Shown: one piece after another, positions 1 to 13,000 of the stretch
Numbering within the stretch: position 1 is the first letter of the stretch
Layout: each line of letters starts with the position of its first letter
Assembly: GCF_964355755.1 (NCBI RefSeq)
Contig: NC_092675.1
Coordinates: 26,638,412-26,702,411 of the forward strand
From: Antedon mediterranea
Taxonomy: Eukaryota > Echinodermata > Crinoidea > Comatulida > Antedonidae
Length of the DNA stretch: 64,000 nt
Direction: 5' to 3'
The notes under the pieces: model-generated
The model's input: the letters and a program-made list of their open reading frames with translations, nothing else
Database searches by the model: none
Told to the model about the DNA's origin: nothing
Position numbers and translations under genes: made by a program

Positions 1-2229
1 TGACGATTAAGATAATGTAAAAATCCAATAGTTGCGTGTATTTATACCGAGCCGTGTTCCTTAATTTTTCGGTAAAATGTATGGGTGAACGACCGGGGAA
101 AAAACACAAATTTTGTTTAATTACTTACATTTCAGCTTCCACCACCATTTTGTGCCAATTGTTCACGTTCGTGTGCCTACTGTTGGCTTATCGGTTTCAG
201 TTACTTTTAAATAAAGGGAGCTAAAACCATATGATTGAATGATGATGATATGATGATTTATATATGCCTATTGACAGGAATACAAGGTCATTGTGATTGG
301 TCGTCCTCACTTCACGTAATAGTAGAAGGAAATATGGCGCATGAGCATTACTTACATCACAGGGAAATAGTAGTGTATCTTGTTTTCTGTTGTATCAAGT
401 ATAAAGGAAATTACCAAATAAAGTCATTCTCAATTAACTGTTACCTGATATAATAATGATCCTAAGAACCATTTTTGGATTTTCTGAATTTCAGTTTATT
501 GAACACCTTTAATTGTATATAGTAGGTCCTAGACTGTGTTTTCACTTAACATTAGTATAAAGATAAATGTTTGGCACATAATATGGCGTTTTAAACGTAT
601 ACTTGATCTCGACAAAAATGTCGATGAATTGAATTGAATTGAAAGATTGAATTGATTTATTATCGTTCTTTTTTAAATGTAAATTGCCATAATTGTCATT
701 AATTTGAGGGATTCCGTAGCTATATTCAAGATTTATTTTTAAAAAATATTCGAGGGAATACTAGAAATACTTAGTATTTATAAGGAAATATCGGCCTTTA
801 GACCATGCGCTTATTTTTCTTGAGACCACCAAACGCAATACGACTTTGAATTATACTTAGAATATTGGTTCAAATGCAAATGGAATAGTGGTTATTGTGG
901 GCGGATGGATGAATAGGGAAACGGACAGGCTGGGCCTAACAATATTGTACAAAAAAGTATAAGTGAAATTATTTGTTTATTTACAACTAGAATAGTTGAT
1001 AGATGATTTGAGAGTTGAAAATAACAGATACGGTATTTCTGTGTCGTCAAAACTAATGTTAATGGTAATTGTCGAATTTATAGGGTTTAATAAGATGTGT
1101 GTGGCTATTTATAGACCACCATAGTACTGTGGTATAATATAGGCCTATTGAAATCTGTTCAAATGTGGCTCTGAAAATGAAACTAAGCATCTTCGGGCGG
1201 TAATTCATTGTGGTATTTCATAGCAATTTACTACTAATTTTGGCTTGAACGGATGAAGGAAATCATAATATTATATAGTTTCAATTTGAATGTTATTTTA
1301 TCTAATTTAGATTTTCATTTTCAATCAGGATGTGGTTGTATTTGTTAGGGCATTGACCATCTTGGTGGATGGGAGATTTATCAAATGTACTTACAAGAAT
1401 ATTGTGAATGTTGTGTTAGTTTCCGTCTAAGTGCATAATTAGCCTGGTTCAGTGTTCGCATCCGGGATACTGAAAGGTGATTTAAGGGATGGAAGGGGAA
1501 GAAGAAGATGATGATGTTTGAGAAAGGTTTAAAAATATTTTATAATAAAGTAGTAATAAACTTTACCCAACACCGTCACTAAGAAAAAGATGTTATTCAG
1601 ACTAGAGCACATATCTATACTTAAATAGCTTCCTGCATTGGTGAATGCAATTCTTGGAAAACTACAAACTATGATACTATTTATGTCTTTCTCAACAGGT
1701 GGTATCAGATTCAGGTAATATTGACGTAATATTGAGTCGGAAATATAATATTTTATTTCCTTCTGTTTTCATTTTAAATACAGTAATTACAGTTATCGAG
1801 TAGTCGACCGATGTTTAAATGTTCATAATTTAATTTCAACATAATATTTTTTATTTTATTTTATTTTATTCAATTTCCAGGTAACATACAAAAATCATAA
1901 ACAAGGTACGGCATCATTCAAAAAACAGAACAAAAGTACTATCAGCACCTGCGGGTACCAAAAGTGGATCAGTTCAAAAGAACATAACATTTATATAGCG
2001 TTTTTACAATGAACAAAGCGCTTTACAATAACCTAAGACTAAGATACAGTATTTGGTATTGTAAAACACTGATATATAATTTAAAATAAGCCCAGAACAG
2101 AGTATTTTCACAATAATGCCTTAAATTGGCCGTTTGATATTAAGAAATAGGTTTGTATCTCATTGACATGAGATTAAGGAAGTATAGTAAGCATACCCAA
2201 TTTGTTCGTTTCCATTTTACGAGTATCAA
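1..2229. other. Gene-free flank with retroelement debris
   Basis: I see no convincing exon here; open frames are short and unlike any family I recognise. Around 590-655 a segment ending in GAATT-type repeats looks like the microsatellite-tailed 3' end of a non-LTR retroelement. Around 1985-2035 the minus strand carries an AAGCGCTTT ... CTATATAA motif like the tail seen at 45675-45735, again a likely retroelement end. A TTTTA-rich simple stretch lies near 1848-1870. These identifications are by pattern only. Confidence 0.4.
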
Positions 2230-3447
2230 TTCATGTCATAAATAGTTGTTTTTTAGTATTTCTTTTTTTAAACAATATCCTGTTTACTCGAAAGACATAC
2301 TGAAGGCCTACGTCTATCTTCAATATACAGCAGCATGCAGTATTGCATCTGTGACAAGCAACATTCGTCCCACATTGCTGACACATAATGTTGCAGCCTG
2401 TTTTGCAGTTTGGAGACTTAGATGTTAACATTGGTTTGTAAGAAGGATATACGTATTCGACATAAACTCTACATATCAACGTTTTGAAAATCTCTACTGT
2501 TAAAAATGCTAAGATATTATCGTTCATGACCAAATGGCAGAATTCAATCGACTTTTTTGCTTAACCTAATAAGAAGCTGGGTAACAGACCAAAACATAAT
2601 ATTATGATCATATGTTCAAAGCATGACATTTTTCGCATACTTAAAGGCGTCTTATAATTATGACCATTTTCTATATAGAACATAACCATAGATCATGTTT
2701 GTTGATTGTCTTAGTACCGTACAGTTGGAATTTCAGAAGTTTGTAGTACTTTTTTTTAATGTGTGACGCGCTAAGCATATGAATTATCATGACATTTACA
2801 TATTAAATTTACATATCACATTATTATTGTTATAAACAGAACAAAATCAACTCTCAATGCAAATTTCAGAAACAATAATTTTATTTAATGTTTAATATAG
2901 AATTTAAGTATTAACAATAAGCATGGTTGCCAAAAAGTCTAATTTAATTTAGCTTTTTTTACATCTACAAAAAATTTTTAAATATATAAACACGCTTCAA
3001 TTATTTGCAAAATTAAGAATAAGGTTAATGATTGAATACTTCCACTAGCCTATAATTATGTTTAATATTGGGAAAGTTAAACTAAACAAAATGGACTTCC
3101 TAAGACACAACTACGAAAGCAAAATAATGCATTTAATATATACATGATATTGTTGAATGAAATTGAATAAAAGTGGTGCATGCCACAAAAAAAGCAAAGT
3201 TATAGAATTCACGCACAGAGAGTTACAATAAAACATGTTAATTTTGGTGAAATATATAAGATAACATGAACATAACTAAAACATATCATCAGAATATTAG
3301 AGTATATAATGTAATTTCATCAGGGTTCCTATCCAAATAAAAGCTAAAAATATATGTTATTATTCCTTCGTTTTTGTCAAATACAATTCACATTTATAAA
3401 GAAAAAATGGTATGTTATGTATCTGTTAGATATTGTAGGTTGACTGT

Positions 3448-5165
3448 TTAGTAATTAAATATTTTAACACTGTTATCATCATAATCAATTACTGCTATTG
3501 TTTGTGGTCTGTTGGAAATGACAGCGATTCCAAGTGGTTCTGGTAGTCTATCTTCAATACTATCTATTCGTTTTAAGAAAACACCATTGTTATCAAATAA
3601 TTGTAGTTTATACATACTGGATATTATTATACTTCCATTCATGTCCATTTCTATACCACGGGGGTTCATAACTTTCCCATCTTTATCACCTTTACTTACT
3701 ATTGTTCTAATAAACATACCATTTGAATCAAACATTTGTATTCTATGATTATCAAAATCTGTAACCATCAAATTACCTTCCCTGGTTAAAGTGACATCAA
3801 TTGGATAATCAAATTGTTTTCTTATTTCACCCAACTGGCTACCATCATCAATGTTAAATTTAAAAACACTATTACCTATACTGTCTACAACAAACAAAAC
3901 CCGTGTTTCATCGTTTACTGTCAGCCCATTCGGGTATTTTAATATTCCTTTACCAAATTGAGCGCACTCTTCAAATTTATCATTAAGCATCACAACAATA
4001 TTTCTTTGTAGGCCTACATCACAGTACACAATGTGACCATTACCCATGTTATGTATGCTACGAACCTTTGCATTTTGTGCCAGTATAATATTGGCAACAA
4101 ATTCACCTAATTTGTTGAATTTCAATAACTCATTACCAATGCTTGATACTAATATACAACCATCTGAGCCTAATGTTACATCTGTTACTTTGTATTCAGT
4201 ATATTTGTGTGCTTCAATGGTACGAACAAGCCCCAGTGGTTCCACTTTGATCTTCACAGGTGAACCTTTAAAGTGTGCTACTCCAGCCATGACCTCAACC
4301 CTCTTATCACCTTCCTTATCACATCTTCCCTTTATTGTATACTCTCCACTTCCCATGTCTTCTACCTCAGTGGCAGTTTTTTCACCTGATGCAGATATCA
4401 GAGTAGCGGCTACTTTACATTTATCACTTTTATCCAGACATTCTGTTTTCACTACAAATGTTTGTCCCTTTGATACTGTATGGATCTATCATCTTTGTCA
4501 ATGATGAACCTGCTATCAATACTTATGATTTCACCAAGGCCTTTTGTAGTGAGAACATCATCCAAATGTTTATTTATAATGAACATTGGTTCAATGTATT
4601 TCATTGGTAAATACCTGGAATACATTTCCTTCAAGGATTGTTTAACTTGTTCTAAATCTGACTTAAATTCATCAAGTGCCTTTGTCTTTTCTGGTTTGTT
4701 CTTCGTTTTAGTAACCGATGGCTTCACACCTTGCACTTCCATTTGGTGTGTGATTCTAGCTCCATCACTTGACGCTCAATGGCCCCATTCTTTTGCTGAC
4801 GTACATTTTCTAGATCCAACAATACTTTTCTACTTTCTTCTTTCACACTAGAAATAATCATTAATGCGTTTCAATAACTCCTTTAATCGTCTGTACCTCT
4901 GATTCAAAATTTGCTTTGTCATCCATTATAGAATGAAATGTAGTTTCTAGTTCTTTCTTGATATCATCAGCTGACAGAATAAGTTCGGTTACTCGTTTAT
5001 TAATTGCATCTATAGCATCACTGATTTGTGTAAAATCATGATCTGATTTGTAACAATTAACTCATAAAACATTTCTTACATACACTTTTTGTTACAAGTT
5101 TTACAAAATCTTTCTACTGTGTTTTCTGGATGGTCTTGACATCTTCCTTGTACTTGACTTGACAT
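3448..5165 (-). pseudogene. TRIM-like B-box/NHL gene, copy 1, frameshifted
   Basis: Colinear with the intact copy at 8157-9863 from the start codon (5165, directly after a TTTGCAG-type acceptor) to the stop at 3448. By comparison with that copy it has a 1-nt deletion near 4479, a 2-nt insertion near 4750, a 4-nt deletion near 4862, a 4-nt insertion near 5056 and a 1-nt insertion near 5088. The B-box, coiled coil and propeller therefore lie in different frames. The filamin/NHL part (3448-4452) is still open for 334 codons. If expressed it could only give a propeller fragment starting at an internal Met. Sequencing errors are an alternative explanation for single-base changes but unlikely for all five. 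Confidence 0.82.
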
Positions 5166-5356
5166 CTGCAAATTTAAACATTCATTTTTAGTATGCAAAC
5201 ATTTTTGTATTAATTAGTTGTTTTAGTTTCATAATTTAATAATAAACACACTTTTGGGACTCTACTTTCAAAACCATTTTAACTAGTCTAGCAAAACTGC
5301 AGACCATACACAAAGTCGGTGTGTAGTTGAATGACAGTTATTTGCAAACTGGTTTT

Positions 5357-5546
5357 ATACGGCCATACTGCGACATCGGTTCTCGTCAAATCACCGGAGT
5401 AAGAAACGTTAGATCGGGTTGCATCCTGGATGGGAGACTGTCGAATGGCGTCGGGTGCTATATATACACCGGGAAGTAAGGTGTAATGGCAATATCAAAC
5501 AAGTGATAGGCATGAGTTCGAGCCTCTGTACCATACTGATTGAATC
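5357..5546 (+). mobile_element. 5S rRNA-derived retroposon (SINE3-like), copy in unit 1
   Basis: The first about 110 bp read like a degenerate 5S rRNA: TACGGCCATAC at the start, CGGTTCTCGTC, ATCACCGGAGT, then CCTGGATGGGAGAC (the C-box region of the internal promoter) and GGGTGCTATATA at the end. A tail with GGCATGAGTTCGAGCC follows. The head lacks the exact pairing and length of a working 5S gene. The same head plus tail recurs in unit 2, so this is a dispersed 5S-derived element rather than a solitary rRNA gene. The SINE3 label is inferred from the 5S head only. Confidence 0.65.
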
Positions 5547-5550
5547 CTTA

Positions 5551-6097
5551 AGCCGATTTTCCACTAGGCAAATTTGTTCGCGCGAATCCAACGTTTCGAA
5601 GAGAAAGAAATCGCTTACTCTCTTTCTCCACTACATGAGCGAATAGCTGTGACGTTCAAGTTCCTCGCGTGGCTGCTGAGCTTTTCAATTCGCATGAGTG
5701 CTCATGAAAGTGTCGTAGCTCATTTCCTGAGCTCTGATTGGCTGCGCAAAATTTCGCTTCGCAAAAGGTAGAAAGCGTCATGCTATGCGCATGCGTATTC
5801 AAGTTTCTGTCTGTCATACTCCCTTCTGCGACGAATTCTTGTTCCTTTGATTTTTCGCTTCAGCGAAATTTACTAGTTCGAATTGTTTCTACTTTTTGCG
5901 AAGCGAAATATTGCGCAACCAGGAAATGAGCTATGACGCTTTCATGAGCACTCGTGCGAATCGAAATGCTCAGCAACCACGCGAGGAACATGAACGTTGC
6001 AGCTATTCGCTTTATGTAGTGGAAAGAGAGTAGGCGATTTTGTTCTCTTTGAAACGTTGGATTCGCGCGAACAAATTCGCCTAATGGAAAATCGGCT
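5551..6097. mobile_element. Large palindromic MITE, PIF/Harbinger-like TTA duplication
   Basis: The ends are AGCCGATTTTCCACTAGGC and its inverse, with TTA on both sides (5548-5550 and 6098-6100). The two arms pair along most of their length, giving a fold-back of about 550 bp, and contain GCGAAGCGAAA-type inverted motifs. A further right-hand arm of a related element lies at 6131-6282. No transposase is encoded, so it is non-autonomous. A smaller relative occupies the equivalent position in unit 2 (13471-13625). Confidence 0.75.
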
Positions 6098-8156
6098 TTA
6101 GAACATAGTCAATAGAAAGTATTGACTATGATTAGAACTAGTAAATTTCGCTGCAGCGAAAAATCAAAGGAACTAGAATTCGTCGCAGAAGGGAGTATGA
6201 CAGACAGATTCTGGAATACGCATGGGCATAGCATGACGCTTTCGATTCGCGCGAACAAATTCGCCTAGTGAAAAATCGGCCTCAGCAACTAAGCAACATT
6301 TAAAACTTAGGCACTGTTTTAAAAGAGATATGAGTATCTTTTTGTATAATAAATGATACCAAGGAACAAAACTTTGACAGGATTAGTCTGGTTTTATTTA
6401 GCAACTAACGTTAGTTTTCTGCTACCTGTTGCTGTACAGTAGGCCTGCTGTTTGTAAGATACAAAACTTTCCAAAGTCTGGTTGATACCCTGCTGTTGCT
6501 TAACAAACTTATAATACAAGCAATATATAAAATAAAATTCATAAAACAATATTGATTTTGCTGTGGACTTGATTCCAACAGAAAGTAATATTCTTTGCAA
6601 TAGCAACACTGTTTTGCATATAAGGAAGTTGCTGATTGGTGTGAATGAACAAACACAATGGCTGAGTCAGCAAGAAATTGTATTATATCCTATGTAAAAT
6701 ACGTGAAAATGATTAGTATCTCCTCAACCTTGAAAGTGATATATCAGTTATGAGTTATGATTTTCTAGGCGTGACGTTACTGTTAAAGGATATGTTAAAA
6801 TAATTGCAAGTTAAAAAACATATTGAGCTTGAACGGACATTGAAACTTGCAATATCATGTTCTAGATGTTTGCTGAATATAGAAACTATTGAATCTTCCA
6901 AAAACAAACATTATATATTAAACAAATAATGAATGTTTATGAGTGTAATGGTACAAATAATGGCATGAGGTGAATGATAAAGGTTATATTTCAACGAGGC
7001 GAAGCAATAGTATCAAAAAAAATATTTTCCAAACGTGAATAGATTTTTCTCTTCGTACACGAAAAAGTAATATTGAACGATCGTTTAATAGTGCGTACAA
7101 CAGCACGCCATGTGACCCACAATCGTCCAATCAAATGACAGGATTTATTTAGGTGTTATATGATATTACTTATATAGAATGTTGCAATTGTAGGCCTATA
7201 CCAACGTTATTCATGATTTTCTAGGTCAATTGGTATTTATTTATGCTTAACTGTTTCCTCAACAAATGGCAGTTAATTCAATTCACTTTTTGGTGAACCA
7301 AATAAGGAATTGGTCAACAGACAGCATATTATAATATTATATAGGTTTAAAGCATCAGGTTTTCCGCTTCCTTAACGGCATCTTTGTTATGATTATGAAC
7401 ATTTTCTCGATAGAACATAAAATGAACCTCGATTGTTGATTGTCTTGCTCCAGTTGCGTTTGCAAGCTTTGTTGTGCTTTCTTGAAATTGTTTAATTTGT
7501 CATTCACACAATCAGACGCGGTAAACCGATATAGCATGCATTATCATGACATTCAAAATTTAAATTTACAGATCACATTATTATTATTGTTATAAACTGA
7601 ACAAAATCAATTCACAATGCAAATGTCAACATTTTGTTTAATATTTAACATAGATTTTAATCATGATCAACAAAAGCATGGTTGCCAAACAGCCTAATTT
7701 AATTTACCTTTTTTAAATCTACAAAATAATTTAAAATATAAAAATTGCACATCAGTCTATATAAACACTTCATTTAATTGCATAATTAATAATTATGGTA
7801 ATGACTAAATCCTTTCGATTTTGAACATAAACAAAACGCATTTCCGCAACGCAAAATCTAATTATTACAATTCAAGCATATGTTACAATAAAACCTGTGA
7901 ATTTTGGTGAAATATAATAGATAACATGAACATAACTAAAACATATCAGAATATTAGAATATATAAAGTAATTTCATTGGGTTTTTAACAACTTCTAATA
8001 GTAAATTATTAATTAGAGTATTGATGAAAGAAGGGTTCCTATCAAAAGAAAAGCTAAAAATGTATGTTATTCATTCATTAAAAAAAATGTTTAGATACAA
8101 TTGACATTCATAAAGAAAAATGGTATATTACGTATCTGATATTGTATGATGACTGT

Positions 8157-9863
8157 TTAGTAATTGAATATTTTAACACTGTTATCAGCATGATCAATTA
8201 CTGCTATTGTTTGTGGTCTGTTGGAAATGACAGCGATTCCAAGTGGTTCTGATAGTCTATCTTCAATACTATCTACTCGTTTTAAAAAAACACAATTTTT
8301 ATCAAATAATTGTAGTTTATGCTTACTGGATATTATGATATTTTCATTCATGTCCATTTCTATGCAAACAGGGTTCATAACTTTCCCATCTTCATCACCT
8401 TTACTTACTAATGCTCTAATAAACATACCATTTGAATCATACATTTGTATTCTATGGTTACCATGATCAGTAACCATCACATTACCTTCCCTGTTTAAAG
8501 TGACATCAACTGGAACAATGAATTGATTTTGTATCTCACCCAGCAGGCTACCATCATCAATATTAAATTTACAAACACGATTAGCTGTACTGTCTACAAC
8601 AAACAGAACTCGTGTTTCATCGTTAACTGTCAGCCCATTCGGGTATGTTAATATTCCTTTACCAAATTGAGCGCACTCGTTAAATTTATCGTTAAGCATC
8701 ACAACAATATTTCTTTGTCTGTCACTGTACACAAGGCGACCATTACCCATAATATGCATGCTACGAACCTTGGCATTTTGTGCCAGTTTAATATTGGCAA
8801 CCAATTCACCTAATTTGTTGAATTTCAATAACTCGTTACAAAGGCTTGATACTACTATACAACCGTCTGAGCCTAATTTTACATCTGTTACTTTGTATGC
8901 AGTATATTTGTGTACTGGAATGCTATTTACAAGGCCCAGTGGTTCCACTTTGATATTCACAGGTGAACCTTTAAAGTGCGCTACTCCAGCTATGACCTCC
9001 ATCTTCCAATCACCTTCCTTATCACATCTTCCCTTTATTCTATACTCTCCACTTCCCATGTCCTCTACATCAGTGGCAGTTTTTTCACCTGATAGAGATA
9101 TCAGAGTAGCAGCTACTTTAAATTTATCACTTGTATTCAGACTTTCTGCTTTCAATACAAACGTTTGTCCCTTTGATACTGTCATGGATCTATTATCGCT
9201 GTCAACAACGAACCTGCTATCAATACTTGTGATTTCACCAAGTCCTTTTGTAAGAGCATCATCCAAATGTTCATTTATAATGAACGTTGGTTTAATAAAT
9301 TTCATTGGTAAATATCTGGAATACATTTCCTTCAAGCATTGTTTAACCTGTTCTAAATCTGACTTGAAATCATCAAGTGTCTTTGTCTTTTCTGGTTTGT
9401 TCTTCGTTTTAGCAACCGATGCCTTCAGACCTTGAACTTCCATTTGGTGTGATTCTAGCTTCATCACCTGACGCTCAATGGCCTCATTCTTTTGCTGACG
9501 TACATTTTCTAGATCCAATAAAACTTTTCTACTTTTTTCTTTCACACTAGAAATAATTATTTCTGTATGCGTTTCAATAACTCCTTTGATCGTCTGTACC
9601 TCTGATTCAAAGTTGGCTTTGTCATCCATTATAGAATGAAATGTAGCTTCTAATTCTTTCTTGATATAGTCAGCTGACAAAATCAATTCAGTTACTCGTT
9701 TATTAATTGCATCTATAGCATCACTGATTTGTGTTGAAGCATGATCTGCTTTGTAACAACTCATAAAACATTTCTTACATACACTTTTGTTACAAGTTGC
9801 ACAAAACCTTTCTACTGTGTTGTCTGGATGGTCTTGACATCTTCCTTGTACTTGACTTGACAT
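8157..9863 (-). CDS. TRIM-like protein: B-box, coiled coil, filamin domain, NHL propeller
   Basis: The only intact member of the local array, 568 residues in one exon. The start is chosen because the ATG follows an acceptor (CTTTGCAG) and is shared by all copies; the frame stays open upstream only into 5S-like repeat. Visible domains: a B-box type 2 zinc site (C9, H12, C21, C24, C29, C32, C36 or D40, H41), a coiled coil at about 48-182, an immunoglobulin-like filamin/ABP280 repeat at about 215-308, and NHL-type propeller blades at about 315-568 (for example DHGNHRIQMYDSNG). This is the TRIM2/3/71 layout without a RING finger, so it is probably not a ubiquitin ligase itself. Propellers of this class bind RNA or proteins; the target here is unknown. 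A 5' untranslated exon must lie upstream but I could not place it. Confidence 0.88.
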   Translation of the reverse strand: MSSQVQGRCQDHPDNTVERFCATCNKSVCKKCFMSCYKADHASTQISDAIDAINKRVTELILSADYIKKELEATFHSIMDDKANFESEVQTIKGVIETHTEIIISSVKEKSRKVLLDLENVRQQKNEAIERQVMKLESHQMEVQGLKASVAKTKNKPEKTKTLDDFKSDLEQVKQCLKEMYSRYLPMKFIKPTFIINEHLDDALTKGLGEITSIDSRFVVDSDNRSMTVSKGQTFVLKAESLNTSDKFKVAATLISLSGEKTATDVEDMGSGEYRIKGRCDKEGDWKMEVIAGVAHFKGSPVNIKVEPLGLVNSIPVHKYTAYKVTDVKLGSDGCIVVSSLCNELLKFNKLGELVANIKLAQNAKVRSMHIMGNGRLVYSDRQRNIVVMLNDKFNECAQFGKGILTYPNGLTVNDETRVLFVVDSTANRVCKFNIDDGSLLGEIQNQFIVPVDVTLNREGNVMVTDHGNHRIQMYDSNGMFIRALVSKGDEDGKVMNPVCIEMDMNENIIISSKHKLQLFDKNCVFLKRVDSIEDRLSEPLGIAVISNRPQTIAVIDHADNSVKIFNY

Positions 9864-10062
9864 CTGCAAAGTTAAACATTCATTTTTTAATATATAATGT
9901 AATAATATAATAAACCATTCAACTTTTAGGACTACTTTCAAAACAATTTGTAATAGTCTAGCAAATCTGCAGACCATACAAAACGTCGGTGTGTTGTTGA
10001 CTGACCGCCATTTGCAAACTGGTTTTATACGGCCATAATGCGACACCGGTACTCGTCAGATC

Positions 10063-13000
10063 CAGTGGTGGCGCCAGCGGGGGGGCTACGGGGGCTCTAG
10101 CCCCCTCGTCGGGGAGCCTAGCCCCCCCGTCGGGGAACACGGGTACTTTTTGTCGGGGAATATAATATACAGTAAAAAACGTTCGCGTTCACTTCATATA
10201 GCTTCAGCGCCTAGAAAACCACGACGTTCCATTGACCGTGAGAGTACGTCAGAGGGCTATTATGCACTTTAAATTTATGCATTCATTTATTGCCAGCGAT
10301 CTAACTTACTACTAAACATTAGCTAGGTACGCAGTTGTCTGGCGGTATCCCTTTGTACGAATCGTTCAACGTTGGGTCGAGACGCGTGATATCAAGTTCC
10401 ATCCAGGGACCAAAATGTGTAATGTAGTTATTTTCCAGGCAGTGGTGGCGCCAGCGGGGGGGGGGGGGGGGGGGCTACGGGGGCCCTAGCCCCCTCGTCG
10501 GGGAGCCTAGCCCCCCCGTCGGGGAACACGGGTACTTTTTGTCGGGGAATATAATATACAGTAAAAAACGTTCGCGTTCACTTCATGCTTCAGCGCCTAG
10601 AAAACCACGACGTTCCATTGACCGTGAGAGTACGTCAGAGGGCTATTATGCACTTTTATGCATTCATTTATTGCCAGCGATCTAACTTACTACTAAACAT
10701 TAGCTAGGTACGCACTTGTCTGGCGGTATCCCTTTGTACGAATCGTTCAACGTTGGGTCGAGACGCGTGATATCAAGTTCCATACAGGGACCAAAATGTG
10801 TAATGTAGTTATTTTCCAGGCGAAGTTTACCGACGGTTACCGAAGGGAACACGGGTACTTTTTGTCGGGGAATATAATATATACAGTAAAAAGCGTTCGC
10901 GTTCACTTCGTAGCTAGTTTCAGCGTCTAGAAAACCGCGACGTTTCATTGACCGTGAGAGTACGTCAGAGTGATATTATGCACTTTATATGCATAATACT
11001 ACTAAACAATAGCTAGGTTCGCACTTGTCTGGCGGTATCCCTTTGTACGAATCGTTCAACGTTGGGTCGAGACGCGTGATATCATGTTCCATCCAGGGAC
11101 CAAAATGTGTACTGTAGTTATTTTCCAGGCGAAGTTTACTGACGGTTACGTCGTGTACTGCGTCGACGTACGCTACACTACAGCAAAAACGAATTATGTT
11201 AATTGTTCGTATGTTCACCAATTTTTTAATTTACAAGTAACCTTCTGTACCGTGGGGCACCTAAAATAAATTTTTCATCCATTACTAAACAAAAAAACAT
11301 GCCATTTTCGCTTAGCCAACATCTTATTATAGCTAAGTTATTACATTTTCAATGTCATGTCCTGTATGTCATGAATTTCTCACCACTTGGAAGTCCAGAT
11401 AGTACGCACGCATACACTTGGGAGGAATAAACTTATTTCCCCGACTGAAAAAGGTCTACGCTTGCGTTTTTTAAGCCTCTAGGCCTGATGTTTCTAAAGT
11501 ATAAAATGCAATTTTTTGAAGACCTGCAGCTGCAGCTCTAGTTTTAAACAGTTTCTTAGCTCAGCCCCAACAATAAAGCTGGTCATATTTCGAAGTACAA
11601 GAAGTGCATTTTCCGGGACCTAACATCTCTATTTTTCAAACATTTCTTAGCTCAGTCACAACCATGATAGGGACTTATATATTTTGTTTCATGTTTTGAA
11701 GTATATTAAGTCCAATTTCCGGGACCTCCAACTCTATTTTTCTAAATTTTCTTTGAACTTTTATTTTTTAAATTGAAAAATATGGATTGAAACAGTCATC
11801 GCGCATCGTTTTTTTGCACGCAGTATTTTATTTATGCATTATAAAAAATGGAAAAAATGGCTACCCTAAATCTGATTAAAATGACCTCAAATGACGCTAG
11901 AACGCGTTGCTTCCGGGGGCTTCGCCCCCCTGGACCCCCACCGGGGGCCCTTGGCGGCCCCCTGGCCCCCAGCCTAGTGATGCTCGCTTCGCTCGCATAG
12001 CCCCCTCGTCGGGGAATGTAGCCCCCGCGTCGGGAAGATCCTGGCGCCACCCCTGTTTCCAGGCGAAGTTTACCGACGGTTACCGAAGGAAACACGGGTA
12101 CTTTTTGTCGGGGAATATAATATACAGTAAAAAGCGTTCACGTTCACTTTGTAGCTAGCTTCAGCGCCTAGAAAACCGCGACGTTTCATTGACCGTGAGA
12201 GAGTACGTCAGAGTGATATTATGCACTTTATATGCATTCATTATTGCCAGCGATCTAACTTACTACTAAACAATAGCTAGGTACGCACTTGTCTGGCGGT
12301 ATCCCTTTGTACGAATCGTTCAACGTTGGGTCGAGACGCGTGATATCATGTTCCATCCAGGGACCAAAATGTGTACTGTAGTTATTTTCCAGGCGAAGTT
12401 TACTGACGTACGGTTACGTCGTGTACTGCGTCGACGTACGCTACACTACAGCAAAAACGAATTATGTTAATTGTTCGTATGTTCACCAATTTTTTTAATT
12501 TACAAGTAACATTCTGTAGGCCTACCGTGGGGCACCTAAAATAAATTTTTCATCCATTACTAAACAAAAAAACATGCCATTTTCGCTTAGCCAACATCTT
12601 ATTATAGCTAAGTTATTACATTTTCAATGTCCTGTATGTCATGAATTTCTCACCACTCGGAAGTCCAGATGGTACGCACGCATACACTTGGGAGGAATAA
12701 ACTTATTTCCCCGACTGAAAAAGGTCTACGCTTGCGTTTTTTAAGCCTCTATGCCTGATGTTTCCGAAGTATAAAATGCAATTTTTTGAAGACCTGCAGC
12801 TCTAGTTTTAAACAGTTTCTTAGCTCAGCCCCAACAATAAAGCTGGTCATATTTCGAAGTACAGGAAGTGCATTTTCCGGGACCTAACATCTCTATTTTT
12901 CAAACATTTCTTAGCTCAGTCACAACCTTGATAGGGACTTATATATTTTATTTCATGTTTTGAAGTATAATAAGTCCAATTTCCGGGACCTCCAACTCTA

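Noticed and set aside
36-453. Two short plus-strand frames at the window start
   Set aside because: Low complexity, no family resemblance and no splice or promoter context.
5357-5465. Functional 5S rRNA gene
   Set aside because: The head is degenerate, carries a fixed non-5S tail and recurs in unit 2, so it is a retroposon or pseudogene.
7355-7537. 60-codon minus-strand frame with coiled-coil-like sequence, repeated at 14981-15163
   Set aside because: The two copies differ by one base because the duplication is recent. In the unit 4 equivalent (about 17630-17810) an indel breaks the frame, so there is no sign of selection.
9864-10046. 61-codon in-frame extension upstream of the intact TRIM-like start
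   Set aside because: It reads through a splice acceptor and into the antisense of the 5S-derived repeat; sister copies share only the ATG at 9863.
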